Of a DNA stretch of 64,000 bases, positions 47,821 through 56,265 are shown piece by piece. A model generated the notes under the pieces. It did no database searches. It had not been told where the DNA came from and saw only the letters and a program-made list of their open reading frames with translations. The stretch's first letter is position 1. Each line of letters opens with the position of its first letter. The stretch covers positions 3,748,501 to 3,812,500 of the forward strand of contig CP064988.1 of NCBI GenBank assembly GCA_016699855.1. The letters run 5' to 3'. Source of the stretch: Rhodospirillales bacterium. GTDB taxonomy: Bacteria; Pseudomonadota; Alphaproteobacteria; Reyranellales; Reyranellaceae. The position numbers and the translations under genes were made by a program.

Positions 47821-48464
47821 CGGCGGCTCCACCGGATCGCGCGCGGCTGGCGCGCGTCTTGTGGGAGTCGAACGGCGGCATCGCCGCGCGCGTGCTGGCC
47901 CATCCGTTCGTGCGCGGGCTGGGCGACGGCTCGCTGCCGATTCCGGCGTTCCAGCGCTACGTGGCGCAGGACGCCTATTTCCTCGAGGCCTTCGCGCGCG
48001 CCTACGCGTTCTGTCTGGCGCATTCCCGCGAGCGTGCCGATCTCGACGCCTTCGCGACGCTGATCGGCGGTGTCGTCGACGAGCTGCGGCTGCACGGCGC
48101 CTACGCCGCGCGCTGGAGCGTCGATCTCGCCGATGTCACGCCGGCGCCGGCGACGCTCGCCTACACGTCCTTCCTGATCGGCCACGCCCGCGGCGGCGCG
48201 CTCGACGTGACGATCGCCGCGATGACGCCGTGCATGCGCCTCTACGCCTTCCTCGGCGGGGCGCTGGCGCGCGGCGACGTGGCGCCGCTCTACGCCGAGT
48301 GGGTGCGGACGTACGCCGATCCCGGCTTCGAGGCGCTGGCGGCCACGCTGGAGGCGCTGCTCGACCGCCACGCGGCCGACACGCCCGCGGTACGCGCCGC
48401 CTACCGCCGCGCGATGGAGCTGGAGTTCGATTTCTTCGACGCCGCGTCTCGGCAACGCGCCTGA
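47817..48464 (+). CDS. tenA: TenA-family thiaminase II / aminopyrimidine aminohydrolase
   Basis: 215-aa all-helical protein. Salvages thiamin breakdown pyrimidines. The catalytic Cys139 is in MTPCMRLYAFLG; the aromatic YVAQDAYFLEAFARAYA and the C-terminal RAMELEFDFFDAA with a catalytic Glu fit TenA class C. The GTG 47817 overlaps the stop of the previous gene by 3 bp (GTGA). No other thiamin genes are near, so its activity is inferred from motifs. Confidence 0.85.
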   Translation: MTAAPPDRARLARVLWESNGGIAARVLAHPFVRGLGDGSLPIPAFQRYVAQDAYFLEAFARAYAFCLAHSRERADLDAFATLIGGVVDELRLHGAYAARWSVDLADVTPAPATLAYTSFLIGHARGGALDVTIAAMTPCMRLYAFLGGALARGDVAPLYAEWVRTYADPGFEALAATLEALLDRHAADTPAVRAAYRRAMELEFDFFDAASRQRA

Positions 48465-48477
48465 GCGCGTCGCGGCG

Positions 48478-49452
48478 TCAGCCGGCCGCGAGCGCCGCGA
48501 CCTGCGCGCGCACAATCGCCTCGATGTCGGGCGCCGGAATGCGGGCCAGCTCGGCCAGCCCGCGGCCGCGCGCCACGCGCTCGACGATGGCGAGCCCCAG
48601 CAGGTACCCGCTGCGGGCCGGGATGTCGCCGCGGTAGCCGTAGGACAGGTACCGGGCGCGCGTCTGACCGTCGGTGGCGTGCAGGACCGGCGGTAGCTCC
48701 GCCGCCACGCGGCGCAGCAGGTCCGGGGGCGCCTCGGCGAGGCCGCGGTCGCCGAGCAGCGCCTGGAGGCGCGAGGCGGCGGGATTGAGCGCCGCGCTCG
48801 CGTGCACCGCGAGGCCCTCCTTCCAGATGCCGAGCCACAGCGTGTCGCCGCCCTGCAGGATGAGGCTCGGATTGACCTGATGATGGTAGAGGTGGAAGCG
48901 CTCGTGGTCGAACAGCGCGCCGAGATCCGCGCCCGGCCCGTGGAACCGCGCGACCCCGTCGAGGCCGATGAACAGCGACGGCCGGCCGCGCCACAGCCGC
49001 ACGGCGGCGTCGAAGTTCAGGAACGAGACGAGGATCGCGACCGGCGTGTCGGTGGCGGCGTCCGGAAGGTGCCGCGCGAAGCGCTCGATCTGGGCGCGCC
49101 AGGCGCCGGGCACCGATGCCGACAGGCGCCGCGCCTCGTCGGCCAGGCCGTCGAACACCGGCAGCCACCGCCCGAGATTGATGCGGCCGATGCCGGTGCC
49201 GCGGTACACCTCGAGATGCGGCTGGAAGTAGTCGGCGATCAGCGCGCCGGCCCGCGCTTCGACGCTCGCGCCTTTGCCGGAATCGTAGACGCGCCAGAAA
49301 GCGGGCATCAGATCGGTCACGCCGCCGGGCTGCGCGGCGGCGCGGCGCGCGCCGACGGCGGACACCATCGGCAGGGCGCCGGCGACCGCGAGAAGACCGC
49401 GGCGGCCGAGCGAAGATGTCCGATCGATCGCGGCGCTCCGGGACGCGGTCAT
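48478..49452 (-). CDS. Tat-exported HExxH metallopeptidase-like protein
   Basis: 324 aa. Twin-arginine signal (SLGRRGLLAVAGALPMVSAVG) up to about residue 40. The central FDHERFHLYHHQ has an HExxH zinc motif (His183, Glu184, His187), and KEGLAVHAS has Glu212, 25 residues later, as expected of a gluzincin third ligand. This resembles the DUF2268-type predicted Zn protease motif. No family can be assigned with confidence. It starts 10 bp after the phosphotransferase gene and is probably co-transcribed. Confidence 0.6.
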   Translation of the reverse strand: MTASRSAAIDRTSSLGRRGLLAVAGALPMVSAVGARRAAAQPGGVTDLMPAFWRVYDSGKGASVEARAGALIADYFQPHLEVYRGTGIGRINLGRWLPVFDGLADEARRLSASVPGAWRAQIERFARHLPDAATDTPVAILVSFLNFDAAVRLWRGRPSLFIGLDGVARFHGPGADLGALFDHERFHLYHHQVNPSLILQGGDTLWLGIWKEGLAVHASAALNPAASRLQALLGDRGLAEAPPDLLRRVAAELPPVLHATDGQTRARYLSYGYRGDIPARSGYLLGLAIVERVARGRGLAELARIPAPDIEAIVRAQVAALAAG

Positions 49453-49462
49453 CCGCTGGCGC

Positions 49463-50536
49463 TCACGCCCCGGCCAGCATCCGTTCCACCGCCTGCCAGC
49501 CGAGCACCGCGCGGATGCGCACCCGCTCGGCTTGGTCCTCGTTGCGCGAGCCGGTGTCGTAGACGCCGTCGAGCGCGCGCTTGTACACGCCCTGGCCGAT
49601 CGCGGCGACGCGGAAAAGGTTGTAGGCCATGTAGAAATCCCAGTGCGGCAGGGAGTCGACGTTCATGCGCCGGCAATAGGCGCGGACGAACTCCGCCTCG
49701 GTCGGAATGCCGGTGCCGGCGAGGTCGAGGCCGAGGAGGCCGCGGCCCTTCGGATCCGGCGGCGTCCGCCAGCTCAGGCACTGGTAGGCGAAGTCGGCCA
49801 GCGGATCGCCGAGCGTCGCCAGTTCCCAGTCCAGCAGCGCCAGCAGCCGCGGCTCGCGCGCGTCGAAGATCGCGTTGTCCATGCGGTAGTCGCCGTGCAC
49901 GATCGCCGTGCGCGCGTCCTTCGGCACGTTGCCGGGAAGCCACTCGATCAACCGGTCCATCTCCGGGATGTCGTGGGTCTGCGAGGCGCGGTACTGCTTG
50001 CTCCAGCGGTCGACCTGGCGGGCGACGTAGTTGCCGGGGCGGGCGAAATCCTCCAGCCCGACGGCGCGCGGATCGACGTCGTGCAGCGCCGCCTGCGCGC
50101 GGTTGAGCTCGTCCCAGATCGACGCGCGCTCGGCCGGCGCCATGCCGGGCAACGACTGGTTCCACAGCACGCGGCCGTCGACGAAGCGCATCACGTAGAA
50201 CGCGCTGCCGATCACGTCGTCGTCGCGGCACAGCGCCAGGGCCTCCGGCACCGGCACGCCGGTGCCCTTGAGCGCGGAGATGACTCGGTACTCGCGGTCG
50301 ACCTGGTGGGCCGACGGCAGGAGCTTGCCGTAGGGTTTGCGCCGCAGGGCGTAGCGCGCGCCGCCGGCGCCGACGAGGTAGGTCGGGTTGGACGTGCCAC
50401 CGTTCATCCGCTCGACCCGGTCGATCGGGCCGTGGAAGCCGTCGACGTGCTCGCGCAGGAAGCGCTCGAGGCCGGAGAGGTCGCGCCCGTCGGCCGTCAG
50501 ACCGGAGGCGGAGCCGAGATTGGCTGTGTCGCTCAT
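49463..50536 (-). CDS. Phosphotransferase-family (APH/ACAD10-like) kinase
   Basis: 357-aa protein with the aminoglycoside-phosphotransferase/protein kinase-like fold. Catalytic loop HGDYRMDNAIF and metal-binding LDWELATLGDPLADFAY are intact; RYALRRKPYGKLLPSAHQVDREY provides the N-lobe lysine. Relatives of this type (acyl-CoA-linked APH domain proteins) occur near fatty-acid catabolic genes. Substrate unknown. It is divergent from a thioesterase gene with 134 bp between starts. Confidence 0.85.
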   Translation of the reverse strand: MSDTANLGSASGLTADGRDLSGLERFLREHVDGFHGPIDRVERMNGGTSNPTYLVGAGGARYALRRKPYGKLLPSAHQVDREYRVISALKGTGVPVPEALALCRDDDVIGSAFYVMRFVDGRVLWNQSLPGMAPAERASIWDELNRAQAALHDVDPRAVGLEDFARPGNYVARQVDRWSKQYRASQTHDIPEMDRLIEWLPGNVPKDARTAIVHGDYRMDNAIFDAREPRLLALLDWELATLGDPLADFAYQCLSWRTPPDPKGRGLLGLDLAGTGIPTEAEFVRAYCRRMNVDSLPHWDFYMAYNLFRVAAIGQGVYKRALDGVYDTGSRNEDQAERVRIRAVLGWQAVERMLAGA

Positions 50537-50670
50537 GGCGCGAGCCTAGCCGCTGGCGCCGCGCCGCGCGAGGCGCCCGCGCGGGCGTTCCGCGTGGCGG
50601 CGGTTGGCCGTCGGCCGCCGGGCGTGGGACACTGCCGGCAATCCATCCACCTTCGGTCGGAGAGCTCGGA

Positions 50671-51150
50671 ATGTCGTCGGAGACGAAGCGCGAATACGGC
50701 GTGATCGACCCCGCCCAGGCGCGGACCATGAGCGGCGTCGATTTCCTGCGCGGCTGGATCGAGGGCCGCTTTCCGGCACCGCCGATCGGCAAGTTCATGA
50801 ACGGCGGCCTCGTCGAGGCGGAGTCCGGCCGCGTCGTGTTCGAGGGCACGCCCGGCGCCGACCACTACAATCCGCTCGGCGGCGTGCATGGCGGCTACGC
50901 CGCGACGCTTCTGGATTCTTGCATGGGCTGCGCCGTGCATTCGGCGCTGGCGGCGGGGCAGGGCTACACCACGCTCGAGCTCAAGGTGAACTACGTGCGT
51001 CCGATGTCCGACCGCACCGGTCTCGTGCGCGCCGAGGGCCGGCTGATCCATCTCGGCGGACGCGTCGCCACCGCCGAGGGACGCGTCAACGACGCCGCCG
51101 GCAAGCTGATCGCGCACGGCTCGACCACCTGCCTGGTGTTTCCGATCTGA
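50671..51150 (+). CDS. PaaI-type hotdog-fold thioesterase
   Basis: 159 aa. Hotdog fold with NPLGGVHGGYAATLLDSCMGCAVHS as the active-site helix region and GYTTLELKVNYVRPM as the conserved strand. Hydrolyses acyl- or aryl-CoA esters. ATG 50671 has a GGAGAG upstream. Together with the divergent phosphotransferase it hints at acyl-CoA breakdown. Confidence 0.85.
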   Translation: MSSETKREYGVIDPAQARTMSGVDFLRGWIEGRFPAPPIGKFMNGGLVEAESGRVVFEGTPGADHYNPLGGVHGGYAATLLDSCMGCAVHSALAAGQGYTTLELKVNYVRPMSDRTGLVRAEGRLIHLGGRVATAEGRVNDAAGKLIAHGSTTCLVFPI

Positions 51151-51286
51151 CCCCGGTATCCACCGCGAGCCTTGAACGGCGGACCGCCGCCCCCACCTAT
51201 TGCGTTTGCGCCGGGCCGGCGTCCCACCGCTCGTCTGGTCGCGGGCGGGACGCGACGCTAAACTCGACCTATCAGCCGAGAGCGAC

Positions 51287-51679
51287 ATGTACACCGAGGA
51301 AACCCGATCCATCCGCGTGACCGTGCGGCCAACCTACCTCGCCGACCAGTCCGATCCGGACGCCGGTCGCTGGGTGTGGGCCTACCAGGTGCGCATCGAG
51401 AACGTCGGCGAGGACACCGTCCAGCTCGTCAGCCGCCACTGGAAGATCACCAACGCGCGCGGCAAGCTCGAGGAGGTGCGCGGGCCCGGCGTGATCGGCA
51501 AGACGCCGGTGATCCAGCCGAACGAGTCGTTCGAATACACCAGCGGCTGTCCGCTCGACACGCCGTCCGGTTTCATGACCGGCACGTACCAGATGGTCTC
51601 GGATGGCGGCGACCGTTTCGACATCCGGATCCCGACCTTCTCCCTCGACCTGCCCGAGCCCCGCCGGTCGGTGAACTGA
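51287..51679 (+). CDS. apaG: ApaG domain protein
   Basis: 130-aa fibronectin-III-like beta protein. VTVRPTYLADQSDPDAGRWVWAYQVRIEN, LVSRHWKITNARGKLEEVRGPGVIGKTPVI and YTSGCPLDTPSGFMTGTYQM match ApaG along its full length. The role is unclear (linked to Co2+/Mg2+ in enteric bacteria). ATG 51287 chosen. folE follows 22 bp downstream. Confidence 0.93.
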   Translation: MYTEETRSIRVTVRPTYLADQSDPDAGRWVWAYQVRIENVGEDTVQLVSRHWKITNARGKLEEVRGPGVIGKTPVIQPNESFEYTSGCPLDTPSGFMTGTYQMVSDGGDRFDIRIPTFSLDLPEPRRSVN

Positions 51680-51701
51680 GCCGGCGCGAAAGGACTGCGT
51701 G

Positions 51702-52343
51702 ATGAACAAGGTGATCAAGCGGCCGGGCTTCTCGGCCATCGCCACTGTCGGCTCCCACGCCAAGCCGACCCGCGCCGAGGCCGAGGACGCGGTGCGCACG
51801 CTGCTGCGCTGGGCCGGCGACGATCCGGCGCGCGAGGGCCTGGTCGGCACGCCGGACCGTGTCGTGCGCGCCTACGAGGAGTTCTTCGCCGGCTACGCCG
51901 AGGATCCGCGCGAGATCCTGGCGCGTACTTTCGAGGAGACCGACGGTTACGACGAGATGGTCGTGCTGCGCGACATCCGGCTGGAGTCGCACTGCGAGCA
52001 CCACATGGTGCCGATCATCGGCAAGGCGCATGTCGGCTACCTTCCGAACAAGCGCGTGGTCGGCATCAGCAAGCTTGCGCGGATCGTCGAGATCTACGCC
52101 AAGCGGCTGCAGATCCAGGAGAAGATGACGGCGCAGATCGCCAACTGCATCCAGGAGGTGCTGGAGCCGCGCGGCGTCGCCGTCGTGATCGAGGCGGCGC
52201 ACGAGTGCATGACCACCCGCGGCATCCGCAAGCCGGGTGTCACCATGGTCACCAGCCGCATGCTCGGCTCGTTCCGCGAGGACCCGTCGACGCGCCGTGA
52301 GTTCCTCGCCATGATCGGCAAGGGCGCGGGCGGCTACGCCTGA
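51702..52343 (+). CDS. folE: GTP cyclohydrolase I
   Basis: First step of folate (7,8-dihydroneopterin) synthesis from GTP. 213 aa. Zn ligands are in SHCEHHMVP and HECMTTRG; LARIVEIYAKRLQIQEKMT and GISKLARI are family marks. ATG 51702 has AAGGA eight bases upstream; a GTG three bases earlier is the alternative. Likely co-transcribed with apaG. Confidence 0.95.
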   Translation: MNKVIKRPGFSAIATVGSHAKPTRAEAEDAVRTLLRWAGDDPAREGLVGTPDRVVRAYEEFFAGYAEDPREILARTFEETDGYDEMVVLRDIRLESHCEHHMVPIIGKAHVGYLPNKRVVGISKLARIVEIYAKRLQIQEKMTAQIANCIQEVLEPRGVAVVIEAAHECMTTRGIRKPGVTMVTSRMLGSFREDPSTRREFLAMIGKGAGGYA

Positions 52344-52353
52344 CGCCGCCTCC

Positions 52354-52377
52354 GCGCCGCGCCTCCGGGCGCGGCGC
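52354..52377 (+). other. Strong hairpin after folE, no T tract
   Basis: Perfect 10-bp stem GCGCCGCGCC / GGCGCGGCGC with a 4-nt loop, 11 bp past the folE stop. It lacks a T tract, so it is not a standard terminator; it may mark the transcript end or stabilise it. Confidence 0.4.
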
Positions 52378-52436
52378 CGTCGATCGAAGAGCCTTCGCGG
52401 GGCCGTCGCGCGTACCGCCAGTGTTGGAGTCCCGGG

Positions 52437-53606
52437 ATGAGCGGTGAAATCGTCGATTCGGTCGAGATGCTGCGGCGTCTCGTGGCCTTCGACACGACCT
52501 CGCGCGAGTCGAACCTCGCGCTGATCGACTACGTGCGCGGCTATCTGAAGGGCCACGGCGTCGACTCGACGCTGGTGCCGAACGCCGAGGGCACCAAGGC
52601 CAACCTCTACGCCACGGTCGGGCCGATGGTCGAGGGCGGCGTCGTGCTGTCGGGCCACACCGACGTCGTGCCGGTCGACGGCCAGCCATGGGACACCGAT
52701 CCGTGGACGCTGACGGCCAAGGGCGACAAGCTGCACGCCCGCGGCACCTGCGACATGAAGGCCTTCTCCGCCGTCGGCCTGGCGATGGTGCCGCATTTCC
52801 TCAAGGCGGGGCTGAAGGTGCCCGTCCATTTCGCGTTGAGCTACGACGAGGAGGTCGGTTGCCTCGGCGCCCACTCGCTGGCGGAGCGCTTCGCGGCCGA
52901 CATCCCGCGGCCGCGCGTCGTCGTGATCGGCGAGCCGACGATGATGACGGTGGTCCACGCCCACAAGGGCACGCGCGTCTACACGACGACCTTCACCGGC
53001 TTCGAGGCGCATTCCTCGATGACCCATCTCGGCGTGTCGGCGATCCATTTCGCCGGCGAGTTCATCGCCTTCCTCAACCGGCTCCAGGACGAGATGGAGG
53101 CGGCCGCGCCGAAGGACAGCGAGTTCACGCCGCCGATGTGTACGGTCAATGTCGGCCTGATTCACGGCGGCACCGCCGGCAACATCCTGGCGCGCGAATG
53201 CGTGGTGCAGTGGAACTACCGGCCGCTGCCGACCGACGACGCGACCGAGGTCGAGCGCAAGGCGCTGGCCTACCTCGACGGCGAGCTGCTGCCGGCGATG
53301 CGCCGGCGCCATCCGGCCGCCGGCATCGTCACGGAATTCCGTTCGGCGACGCCGGCCTTCTCGCCCGACGGCAACGACGAGGCCAAGGCGCTGGCGCGCG
53401 CGTGGAGCGGCTCCAACGTCGTCGGCAGCGTGCCCTACGGCACCGAGGCGGGCATCTTCCGCCAGACGCTGGGCGTGCCCACCGTCGTGTGCGGTCCCGG
53501 CGACATCGCGCAGGCGCACCAGCCCAACGAGTTCCTGCTGCGCTCGCAGATCGACGCCTGCGAGTCCTTCATGCGGCGCATGGTCGAGTGGGCGCGGACG
53601 CGGTAG
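52437..53606 (+). CDS. argE: Acetylornithine deacetylase, copy 1
   Basis: 389-aa M20-family metallopeptidase that removes acetyl from N-acetylornithine. Metal ligands and base are in VLSGHTDVVP (His, with Asp two on), RGTCDMKAF (Asp) and SYDEEVGCLGA (Glu-Glu). The GEPTMMTVVHAHKG and EAHSSMTHLG regions form the dimerisation domain entry. Start ATG 52437. A second copy lies 24 bp downstream with about two-thirds of residues identical by eye. With argJ present the step is redundant for arginine synthesis, so one copy may act on another N-acyl amino acid. Confidence 0.88.
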   Translation: MSGEIVDSVEMLRRLVAFDTTSRESNLALIDYVRGYLKGHGVDSTLVPNAEGTKANLYATVGPMVEGGVVLSGHTDVVPVDGQPWDTDPWTLTAKGDKLHARGTCDMKAFSAVGLAMVPHFLKAGLKVPVHFALSYDEEVGCLGAHSLAERFAADIPRPRVVVIGEPTMMTVVHAHKGTRVYTTTFTGFEAHSSMTHLGVSAIHFAGEFIAFLNRLQDEMEAAAPKDSEFTPPMCTVNVGLIHGGTAGNILARECVVQWNYRPLPTDDATEVERKALAYLDGELLPAMRRRHPAAGIVTEFRSATPAFSPDGNDEAKALARAWSGSNVVGSVPYGTEAGIFRQTLGVPTVVCGPGDIAQAHQPNEFLLRSQIDACESFMRRMVEWARTR

Positions 53607-53630
53607 CGCCGCGCACGGGGGAGCGGGAGC

Positions 53631-54797
53631 ATGGGCGGATATCCGTTGAACTCGGCCGACATGCTGGCGCGGCTGGTCGGCTTCGACACGACCTCGGCCA
53701 AGTCCAACCGCGCCCTGATCGACTGGGTGCGTGGCTACTTCGCCGGACATGGAGTCGAGTCCACTCTGGTGCCGAACGCCGAGGGCACCAAGGCGAGCCT
53801 CTACGCCAGCATCGGCCCGAAGGTCGAGGGCGGCGTCGTGCTGTCGGGCCACACCGACGTGGTGCCGGTCGACGGCCAGCCATGGGACACCGATCCCTGG
53901 ACGTTGACCGACAAGGGCGGCCGCCTCTACGGCCGCGGAAGCTGCGACATGAAGGGCTTCGTGGCCTGCGCGCTCGCCGCCGTGCCGAGGCTGCGGGCCG
54001 CCAGGCTGAAGGCGCCGGTGCATTTCGCCTTCAGCTACGACGAGGAGGTCGGCTGCCTCGGCGCGCATTCGCTGGCCGAGCGCCTGATGGGCGACGTGCC
54101 CCGGCCGCGCGCCGTCGTCATCGGCGAGCCGACGATGATGGGCACGGTGAAGGGCCACAAGGGCCAGAACAGCTACGGCGTCGTCATCACCGGCTTCGAG
54201 GCGCATTCCTCGATGACCCATCTCGGCGTCTCGGCCATCCACTTCGCCGGCGAGCTGATCCATTTCATCAACGGGCTGCAGGAGGAGTTCGCGCGCCGCG
54301 CCGATCCCGCCAACGGCTACATGCCGCCCTACGGCACCTTCAACGTCGGCACGCTCGACGGCGGCACCGCCGGCAACATCCTGGCGCGCGAGTGCGCGCT
54401 GGTGTGGGAGTACCGCCAGGTCCCCGGCGAGGACGGGGACGAGGCGCGCCGGCGCCTGCAGGCGCATATCGACGAGGTCCTGCTGCCGGCGATGCGCCGC
54501 AAGCACCCCGCCGCGGACATCGCGATGACGCCGCGCTTCGTGGTGCCGGCGTTCAAGGGCGAGGAGAACGGCGAGGCCGAGACGCTGGCGCGCGCGTGGA
54601 GCGGCTCGAACGCCTCGACCATGGTGGCCTACGCCACCGAGGCCGGCATCTTCCAGGGCACCGGCGTGTCGACCATCGTCTGCGGTCCCGGCGACATCGC
54701 CCAGGCGCACCAGCCCAACGAGTTCGTGCTGCGCTCGCAGTTGGATTCCTGCGACGCCTTCCTCGCCCGCATGATCGCGTGGGCGGAGCGGGGCTGA
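53631..54797 (+). CDS. argE: Acetylornithine deacetylase, copy 2 (tandem paralogue)
   Basis: 388 aa, same family and motif set as copy 1 (VLSGHTDVVPVDGQPWDTDP, RGSCDMKGF, SYDEEVGCLGA). Regions such as the HTDVVP segment and the SSMTHLG segment are almost identical at DNA level, while N- and C-terminal parts have drifted. The motif CDMKGF matches the usual ArgE form (copy 1 has CDMKAF). Which copy serves arginine synthesis cannot be told. ATG 53631 is 24 bp after the stop of copy 1. Confidence 0.85.
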   Translation: MGGYPLNSADMLARLVGFDTTSAKSNRALIDWVRGYFAGHGVESTLVPNAEGTKASLYASIGPKVEGGVVLSGHTDVVPVDGQPWDTDPWTLTDKGGRLYGRGSCDMKGFVACALAAVPRLRAARLKAPVHFAFSYDEEVGCLGAHSLAERLMGDVPRPRAVVIGEPTMMGTVKGHKGQNSYGVVITGFEAHSSMTHLGVSAIHFAGELIHFINGLQEEFARRADPANGYMPPYGTFNVGTLDGGTAGNILARECALVWEYRQVPGEDGDEARRRLQAHIDEVLLPAMRRKHPAADIAMTPRFVVPAFKGEENGEAETLARAWSGSNASTMVAYATEAGIFQGTGVSTIVCGPGDIAQAHQPNEFVLRSQLDSCDAFLARMIAWAERG

Positions 54798-54821
54798 TCG
54801 TCCCCGCGCCGCCCCGGCGCG

Positions 54822-55265
54822 TCACGCCATCCGCACGCCGTACTGGCCGCAGATGTCGCCGATCTCCGGCGGCGTCAGGCCGCCCGGCGCGGCACGGCCG
54901 GCGCGGTCGAGGTGGCGGAACATCTCCGCGGCTTGCAGGCCGGGCCGCGCGATCACCAGCACGCGCACCGGCGAAGAGGTGTCGTTGCGGAAACCATGGA
55001 CCGATCCGCGGGGCAGGTGCGCGCAGCTCCCGGCGCCGGCCACGACGCTTCCCGCCGGCCCGAGCAGCGTGAGGGCGCCGTCGACGACCATCAGCGTCTC
55101 GTCGTCGTCGTCGTGCGCGTGCGGCGGCACGAAGTAGCCGGGCGGCACCGAATGATCGGCGACGAACACGCCGTCGCCTCCGGGGTCGGTCTTCACGATC
55201 ATCGCCGCGCCGAGCACGTCCAGCCGCTCGCCGTCGGCCGGTCCGGCCAGTCTCATCTTCGTCAT
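54822..55265 (-). CDS. Cupin-domain protein
   Basis: 147 aa. Cupin motif 1 is VPPGYFVPPHAHDDDDETLMVVDG and motif 2 GSCAHLPRGSVHGFRNDT; both His clusters for a metal are present. A C-terminal tail (LTPPEIGDICGQYGVRM) is outside the barrel. ATG 55265 has AGGAGACGG upstream. It is divergent from a LysR regulator with a 112-bp gap, so the regulator may control it. Confidence 0.78.
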   Translation of the reverse strand: MTKMRLAGPADGERLDVLGAAMIVKTDPGGDGVFVADHSVPPGYFVPPHAHDDDDETLMVVDGALTLLGPAGSVVAGAGSCAHLPRGSVHGFRNDTSSPVRVLVIARPGLQAAEMFRHLDRAGRAAPGGLTPPEIGDICGQYGVRMA

Positions 55266-55377
55266 CGTCCGTCTCCTGGTTCCGCGCCCGCCGCGCCGGA
55301 ACATCGATAGGCGCGGTCGCGCCGCGCGGCGAGACGGTGGCTCTGGACACATCGTTCGCCATGGCGAACAATACGGC

Positions 55378-56265
55378 ATGGACAGTTTCGCGGGTTTCGA
55401 GGCGTTCGCGCGGGTCGTAGAGACGGGCAGTTTCACCGCCGCGGCGGCGTCGCTGGGGTCGGCCAAATCCTCGGTCAGCGAGGCCGTGCGGGCGCTCGAG
55501 GAGCGGCTGGGCGCGCGCCTGCTCGACCGCACGACGCGGCGCGTGCGCGTGACCGAAGCCGGCGCCGCCCTCTACGCGCGCTGCCGCCGCCTGCTCGACG
55601 ACGCCGCCGCCGCGCGCGCCGAGGCCCGCGCCAGCGCCACCGCGCTCGCCGGCCGGCTGCGCGTATCGGCGCCGCAGGGTTTCGCCCAGCGTTTCCTGGT
55701 GCCGGCGCTGCCCGCCTTCATGGCGCGGCATCCCGCCGTGACGTTCGACATCTCCGAGAGCGTCGAGCCGGTGGATCTGCTCGCCGCCGGCCTCGATCTC
55801 GCGTTCCGGGTCAGCGAGTCGCCGGCGCCGAACCTGATCGTGCGCCGCCTCGGCACGGCGCGCGTCGTCGTGGTCGCGGCGCCGGGCTACCTGGCGGCGC
55901 GCGGCGCGCCGGAGCGGCCCGCCGACGTCGCGCGCCACCGCTGCGTCGGGTTCTCGCCGCTGGCCTGGCGCGACACGTGGCGGCTCGGTGCCGAGGTCGT
56001 GGCGGTGGCGCCGCGCTTGTTGACCAACAGCGGCGAATCGCTGCGGGCCGCCGCCTTGGCGGGGCTCGGCCTGGTGGCCCTGCCGGAGTGGATGGCGGCC
56101 GACGCGCTGGCGGCGGGCAGCCTGACGCAGGTGCTGACGGACCATCCCGCGCCGGCGACCGGCATCTTCGCCGTCTATCCCGGCAGCCGGCTGATCTCGC
56201 CGGTCGTGCGCGCCTACGTCGACCACACCGTGCGCGAGATGCGTGCGCGCGGCCTCAGGCCGTGA
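55378..56265 (+). CDS. LysR-family transcriptional regulator
   Basis: 295 aa. N-terminal winged helix at residues 1-60 (FARVVETGSFTAAAASLGSAKSSVSEAVRALEERLGARLLDRTTRRVRVTEAG region), linker helix, then a periplasmic-binding-like co-inducer domain (about 90-295). Divergent from the cupin gene, the typical layout for a LysR regulator and its target. The inducer is unknown. Its last 11 bp overlap the end of hslO on the other strand. Confidence 0.9.
   Translation: MDSFAGFEAFARVVETGSFTAAAASLGSAKSSVSEAVRALEERLGARLLDRTTRRVRVTEAGAALYARCRRLLDDAAAARAEARASATALAGRLRVSAPQGFAQRFLVPALPAFMARHPAVTFDISESVEPVDLLAAGLDLAFRVSESPAPNLIVRRLGTARVVVVAAPGYLAARGAPERPADVARHRCVGFSPLAWRDTWRLGAEVVAVAPRLLTNSGESLRAAALAGLGLVALPEWMAADALAAGSLTQVLTDHPAPATGIFAVYPGSRLISPVVRAYVDHTVREMRARGLRP

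Noticed and set aside
51573..54710. Minus-strand open frame of 1045 codons
   Set aside because: Antisense to apaG, folE and both argE; its internal repeat only mirrors the argE duplication.
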